Shown here: positions 30,686 through 34,214 of the stretch, one piece after another | Numbering within the stretch: position 1 is the first letter of the stretch | Layout: the number at the start of each line of letters is the position of its first letter | Virus record (IMG/VR): IMGVR_UViG_3300006920_000029 | Location: 1-34,214 of that record | Length of the DNA: 34,214 nucleotides | From: a virus | Direction: 5' to 3' (one strand) | The notes under the pieces: model-generated | The model's database searches: none | What the model was told of the DNA's origin: nothing | What the model saw: the letters and a program-made list of their open reading frames with translations, nothing else | Program-made: the position numbers and the translations under genes

Positions 30686-31582
30686 ATGGCTAAACATTAT
30701 CAAGGTAGTCCAGTTACTACCACAACAGACCAACATTTCATCCCAGAAATTTGGATGGATGGTATTTATAAATACTTCGAAAGAAAAACTGTCTTTCGTG
30801 GTTTAATCGATGACTATAGTGCTGTATTTGGTGGTGCTGGTTTTGGAGATGTATTACATATCCCTGAGATGAGCATTGTCAGCGCAAGTGATAAGTCTGC
30901 GGGTTCGGATGTTTCTTATGATGCAACTGTAACAACTGAGACTCAACTAACAGTTAATAAACACAAATATGTTGCTAAGCTGTTTGAAGATGTGGCTCAA
31001 ATACAGTCAAACGCAGATTTAGTCGCTAAGTATTCTAAGATGATGGGCGAAGCTCTTGCTCGTCAAGTTGATACTGATATTTGGGCTGAGTTAGATGGTT
31101 TAAATCAAACTCAAGCACTATCTGCTGATGATACTTTAACCGCTGCAGTATTTGAAGCTGCTCTTGCTACTCTTGGTGAGAACGACATACCTTACATGGA
31201 TGGCGAGTGTGCAATGGTTGTTAATCCAACTTTATTTGCTGACATTCTTAATCCATCTGCGGGTATCGCTCAATACTTCATTAGAAATGATGCGGTCGGA
31301 GAAGGTAATCGTGGACTTAGGTCTGGAATGGTTGGTTCTTTATATGGTATCGATGTATATATGTCTAATACTGTAAGTACTGGTGGTACTAGCTCTACAA
31401 TCCCAGGTGCTATTTTTCACAAGACAGCTTGTGCAATAGCAGTTCAAAACGAGGTTCGTGTACAAAGCGAATACTCGATTGATGCGCTTGGAACTAAAGT
31501 CGTTTCTGACTTGCTGTATGGCGTAAAGTTGATTGATGATTCTGATAACAAAAAAGGCGTACGCTTTTTGAATGTAGATTAA
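30686..31582 (+). CDS. Major capsid protein, HK97-fold
   Basis: A 298-residue protein after scaffold, with a ribosome site AAGGAAAATGAATA. The order of segments (PEIWMDGIYKYFERKTVF, then AGFGDVLHIPEM, HKYVAKLFEDVAQIQSNADL, MGEALARQVDTDIWAEL, CAMVVNPTLFADIL, GMVGSLYGIDVYMSNTV) fits HK97-like major capsid proteins of the P22/T7-like size range. It is followed by a strong hairpin. High codon quality and gene position fit the most expressed virion gene. Confidence 0.88.
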   Translation: MAKHYQGSPVTTTTDQHFIPEIWMDGIYKYFERKTVFRGLIDDYSAVFGGAGFGDVLHIPEMSIVSASDKSAGSDVSYDATVTTETQLTVNKHKYVAKLFEDVAQIQSNADLVAKYSKMMGEALARQVDTDIWAELDGLNQTQALSADDTLTAAVFEAALATLGENDIPYMDGECAMVVNPTLFADILNPSAGIAQYFIRNDAVGEGNRGLRSGMVGSLYGIDVYMSNTVSTGGTSSTIPGAIFHKTACAIAVQNEVRVQSEYSIDALGTKVVSDLLYGVKLIDDSDNKKGVRFLNVD

Positions 31583-31602
31583 TCGTAAATCTATCTTAAT
31601 AA

Positions 31603-31628
31603 GTGGGGCATGATTCGCTCTGCCCCAC
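31603..31628 (+). terminator. Hairpin after the major capsid gene
   Basis: GTGGGGCA (31603-31610) and TGCCCCAC (31621-31628) form an 8-bp perfect stem around a 10-base loop, 20 bases after the capsid stop. No T run follows (ATTTGAAAGG), so it may be a partial terminator or an mRNA-stabilising structure that raises capsid expression relative to genes downstream. Confidence 0.6.
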
Positions 31629-31647
31629 ATTTGAAAGGAAAAATAAA

Positions 31648-31839
31648 ATGCAATATTGGAAAAATTTTAACAATGGTAAGATTGAAAGACTTGAAGATGG
31701 GGAATTGCAAAGACATCCCGAAAAACTCGAATCTTTACAAAGGCAAGGATATATTCAAATAACATCTGAAACGGATGATAAGCCATATTCTAAGCCTAAG
31801 AAACGCATATTTAAAAAGAAAAAGAAAACAAAGAAGTAA
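31648..31839 (+). CDS. Small basic head-tail region protein
   Basis: A 63-residue protein. ATG 31648 with AAAGGA upstream is preferred to an in-frame ATG at 31603 that lies in the hairpin. Features: NFNNGKIERLEDGELQRHPE, a small domain with acidic turn, then a Lys-rich tail ending KKKKKTKK. No family is recognised. Confidence 0.68.
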   Translation: MQYWKNFNNGKIERLEDGELQRHPEKLESLQRQGYIQITSETDDKPYSKPKKRIFKKKKKTKK

Positions 31840-31926
31840 CGCTTTCAAAAACTTTACTTTTATTTTTAATTTAAAATAGTAATTATAACTCATTCACGCT
31901 AACCATAGCTTAGAGAGGCAGAGAAA

Positions 31927-32271
31927 ATGGCAGATATACACACTTATTCAGTACAAGAAGCATTAAACACAACAGTCGGTGGCGAATGGACAGTTGCTAG
32001 TGCGGGAACTGCGGGTTCAAGTGCCAACGTAAACAACTCAATACATTTAGCATTAAAAGCATCTACTGGAACTATAGGAGTTTATAGTGCGGTAGAGATT
32101 TATTTTAATTTCGCAACAAGTGGAACAGATGTAAACGCATCAAACGATTTACTACTTCCAAAGAACACACTAACATTTATTACAATTCCAAGAGGATTAG
32201 GAAACACAATCTATTTTAATTACAATTCGACTTCAACAACTACTGGAGCGGTTAGGATAGTAGAATGTTAA
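31927..32271 (+). CDS. Small virion protein, head fibre or decoration candidate
   Basis: A 114-residue beta-rich protein with AGAGAGGCAGAGAAA upstream. Ala/Thr/Ser/Asn content is high (SAGTAGSSANVNNSIHLALK), it has no charged tail, and the C-terminus is VRIVEC. It overlaps the tail-fibre start by 7 bases, so the two are translationally coupled. It might be a decoration protein, fibre base or adhesin chaperone; the sequence offers no family motif. Confidence 0.65.
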   Translation: MADIHTYSVQEALNTTVGGEWTVASAGTAGSSANVNNSIHLALKASTGTIGVYSAVEIYFNFATSGTDVNASNDLLLPKNTLTFITIPRGLGNTIYFNYNSTSTTTGAVRIVEC

Positions 32272-34214
32272 AAAGCATGATAAGTAATATTAGTGCAGGA
32301 TTAGCGAGTGGTGGAACAGTAGATGGCGACCTAACAATAACTGGCGATTTTAAAGTTGAGGGTGCTGGTAGTTTTGCTTATGATGAGATAATTGAAGGCT
32401 CTATTGGTTTAGATACTTCATCTCCAGCTATAACTATGAGAAATGGTAGCACATTCTATAATGAGTTCAAAGTAACTAGCGGTAATACTATTTTAAAAAC
32501 AAGCGGTGGTAGCCAAGATTTAATATTTGGTACTGCTGATGTTGAAAAAATGCGAATTACTTCAGCAGGACTGGTCGGCATCGGCACAACATCTCCAGCA
32601 ACTACATTACATACAATAGGTTCAACTGGTTTAAGAGTTGAAGGTACTAGTGGAAATCATGGCGTTGTAGAAATAAAAGCTGGAGATGGTACTGCTTGGT
32701 CAATAGTTACAAGCGTAGCTAATGATAATTTAGATTTTTATAATTCAACTTCTGGTACTGCTATGTCCATTAAGCATAGTAATGGTCATGTCGGCATCGG
32801 CACAAACTCGCCTAGTTATAAATTAGACATTGTTCAAAGTGGAGATTACCAATTTAGAGTAGGTTCGTCAGCTAATAAATATGTATCTATTGAAGATGAT
32901 GTAATGCGATTTAAGGGAATGACTGGCAATGGAATGAGAATTTTGACGATAGATTCCAGCGATATAAACTTTGGCACAAATACCACTCTTAATAGATTGG
33001 TTATTAAAGCAGATGGAAAAATTGGCATAGGCACAGCCTCGCCTAATGGTAAAGTAGCAATTCATTCAGCTTCTGCTGGTGGTTCAAGTGCAATATATAA
33101 TAGGGCAGATGAGTTAGTAATTGAAAATAGTGACCATGCTGGAATTACTATAAAATCACCAACCGATAAAGAGACAAGTGTATTTTTTGGAGATGCAGAT
33201 GATAGTTCAAGGGGTGGCATAAGATATAATCACGATGGCGACACAATGACTTTTCAAGTTGCTAGTGCTAAATTGATTCTCGATTTAAACTCTCGCATTA
33301 GTCTTAGTAATAATGATAGTGGTTCTTCAAATACAATATTTGGAAAAAGTGCAGGAGCAAATTTAGATGCTGGTAGTAATTATAATACCTTTATAGGAGA
33401 AGGTGTTTCAGATGCCTCTATGGATGATGCGCAATGGAATACAGGAGTTGGTAATTATGCTTTAAGTGCATTAACTACTGGAGATGCAAATACAGCTGTA
33501 GGCAATAATGCTTTAAATGATGTTACAACTGGTAGCTCAAATGTTGCAGTTGGCTCAGGTGCCTCTGATGCTTTGACTACTGGAAGCAATAATGTGGCAA
33601 TCGGTTTAAATGCTTTAGGAGCTGAGACTGACGCAGGAACTACAGTTGCAGTAGGTAGAGACTCTGCAAGAATGCAAAATGCAAGTGGTTCTACTTATAG
33701 TACTTTTGTAGGAGATAGTGCAGGGTATCATAATGTAATTGGTAAAAACAATACTTATTTAGGTGCTTTGGCTGGAGCTGGTGTGTCAGGTCAAAGCAAT
33801 GATGGCAATGTTGGGGTAGGTGGTTTTTCTTTGAATGCAATAACTACTGGTAATGAAAATACAGCAGTAGGAAAACATTCACTTGATACACTTACAACAG
33901 GTAGCCACAATGTAGTTTTAGGCTCAAATGCTGGGTACACTTTGACTACTACTGCAGAAACTGTTCTTGTTGGTTATAAAGCAGGTTACGGAATAAATAG
34001 TGCAGATGCAAATGGTACAACTGCTGTAGGGCATAATGCTCTTCTTGCTCTTACAGATGGTCAATACAATACAGCTGTGGGATACCAAGCTGGAAAAACT
34101 ATGACAACTGCAACTAACAATAGTTTTTTTGGATATCAATCAGGGCATCTTGCTACTGGTAGTGGAAACGCAGGGTTTGGTGGTTCTGCACTTTATGTTT
34201 TAGCAGGTGGTACA
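32265..34214 (+). CDS. Giant tail fibre, N-terminal part (continues at 1-2166)
   Basis: The first 650 codons of the ~1330-residue fibre, counting the 41 duplicated in the terminal repeat; the frame runs off the window end and continues at base 1. The N-terminus (MLKSMISNISAGLASGGTVDG) probably attaches to the tail. Three motifs of the V-G-I-G-T-x-S-P type appear at residues about 104, 176 and 253, a known spacer in long phage fibres. From about residue 356 the N-T-A-V-G repeats begin. The ATG at 32265 overlaps the previous gene's stop by 7 bases. See the C-terminal entry for the chaperone domain. Confidence 0.9.
   Translation, partial: MLKSMISNISAGLASGGTVDGDLTITGDFKVEGAGSFAYDEIIEGSIGLDTSSPAITMRNGSTFYNEFKVTSGNTILKTSGGSQDLIFGTADVEKMRITSAGLVGIGTTSPATTLHTIGSTGLRVEGTSGNHGVVEIKAGDGTAWSIVTSVANDNLDFYNSTSGTAMSIKHSNGHVGIGTNSPSYKLDIVQSGDYQFRVGSSANKYVSIEDDVMRFKGMTGNGMRILTIDSSDINFGTNTTLNRLVIKADGKIGIGTASPNGKVAIHSASAGGSSAIYNRADELVIENSDHAGITIKSPTDKETSVFFGDADDSSRGGIRYNHDGDTMTFQVASAKLILDLNSRISLSNNDSGSSNTIFGKSAGANLDAGSNYNTFIGEGVSDASMDDAQWNTGVGNYALSALTTGDANTAVGNNALNDVTTGSSNVAVGSGASDALTTGSNNVAIGLNALGAETDAGTTVAVGRDSARMQNASGSTYSTFVGDSAGYHNVIGKNNTYLGALAGAGVSGQSNDGNVGVGGFSLNAITTGNENTAVGKHSLDTLTTGSHNVVLGSNAGYTLTTTAETVLVGYKAGYGINSADANGTTAVGHNALLALTDGQYNTAVGYQAGKTMTTATNNSFFGYQSGHLATGSGNAGFGGSALYVLAGGT
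34092..34214. repeat. Terminal direct repeat, right copy
   Basis: Identical to 1-123 and in the same reading frame of the tail fibre. It marks the overlap at which the circular genome was cut. Confidence 0.95.

Noticed and set aside
31853-31926. A promoter before the gene at 31927 (TATAAC-like -10)
   Set aside because: The matching -35 (TATTTT) is poor and the stretch is simply AT-rich; not enough to call.
12772-34139. Other minus-strand frames (for example 14794-15084, 19390-19689, 30378-30644, 33924-34139)
   Set aside because: Each is antisense to a well-supported gene, and the translations are Leu/Ser-rich shadows without motifs or promoters.
34092-34214. Packaged direct terminal repeat of a linear phage
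   Set aside because: The repeat lies in the middle of one continuous gene, with no promoter or packaging features; an assembly overlap at an arbitrary cut is simpler.
32265-34214. Diversity-generating retroelement target in the fibre
   Set aside because: No reverse transcriptase or template repeat was seen; the repeats are protein-structural.

Overview
The window is an AT-rich, almost completely gene-packed phage genome with every supported gene on the + strand. Bases 1-123 are repeated exactly at 34092-34214, and one tail-fibre reading frame runs in phase across the joint. The sequence is therefore best read as a circular (or circularly permuted) genome of 34,091 unique bases cut inside the tail-fibre gene. 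Tape measure, tail tube, lambda-type frameshifting tail chaperones and no sheath indicate a siphovirus. Strong AGGAG ribosome sites, sigma-70-like promoters, an M15 endolysin and a possible spanin lipoprotein suggest a diderm, proteobacteria-like host. The gene set resembles uncultured marine phages, but this is an impression from memory, not a search. No integrase, DNA polymerase, tRNA or CRISPR is visible.

Layout, starting at the packaging genes: an extended -10 promoter carrying a palindrome (25142-25161) precedes small basic proteins, a DUF5681-like protein, the large terminase, portal, MuF-like and morphogenesis proteins, scaffold and major capsid (25239-31582). A hairpin follows the capsid gene. 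Next come the giant tail fibre (32265 across the joint to 2166), small proteins, a lysis block (3023-4846: lipoprotein, coiled-coil membrane proteins, holin candidates, endolysin), a zinc-ribbon metallophosphoesterase that apparently starts at ATT, and then head-tail and tail genes (5929-15154). A large stem-loop at 15204-15271 closes this late block.

The early region begins at a clear promoter (15310-15338). It encodes small proteins, a histone-fold candidate, an HNH nuclease, a winged-helix protein, an SSB-like protein, a PD-(D/E)XK nuclease, zinc-ribbon proteins and a replication initiator. The initiator gene contains a run of GATAAA-type repeats that looks like a replication origin.

The most unusual part is 20060-24632. 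Three genes with ATGA overlaps encode a small conserved-looking protein, a TET-associated-type glycosyltransferase (TAGT) and an NAD-dependent sugar epimerase. A second copy of the early promoter and leader then drives an amidoligase, a class II glutamine amidotransferase and a gamma-glutamyl-cyclotransferase-like protein. Together this looks like a modification island: one sugar-transfer arm, possibly acting on a DNA base, and one amide-bond arm of unknown substrate. No TET/JBP oxygenase, hydroxymethylase or DNA methylase that would make the acceptor base is visible.
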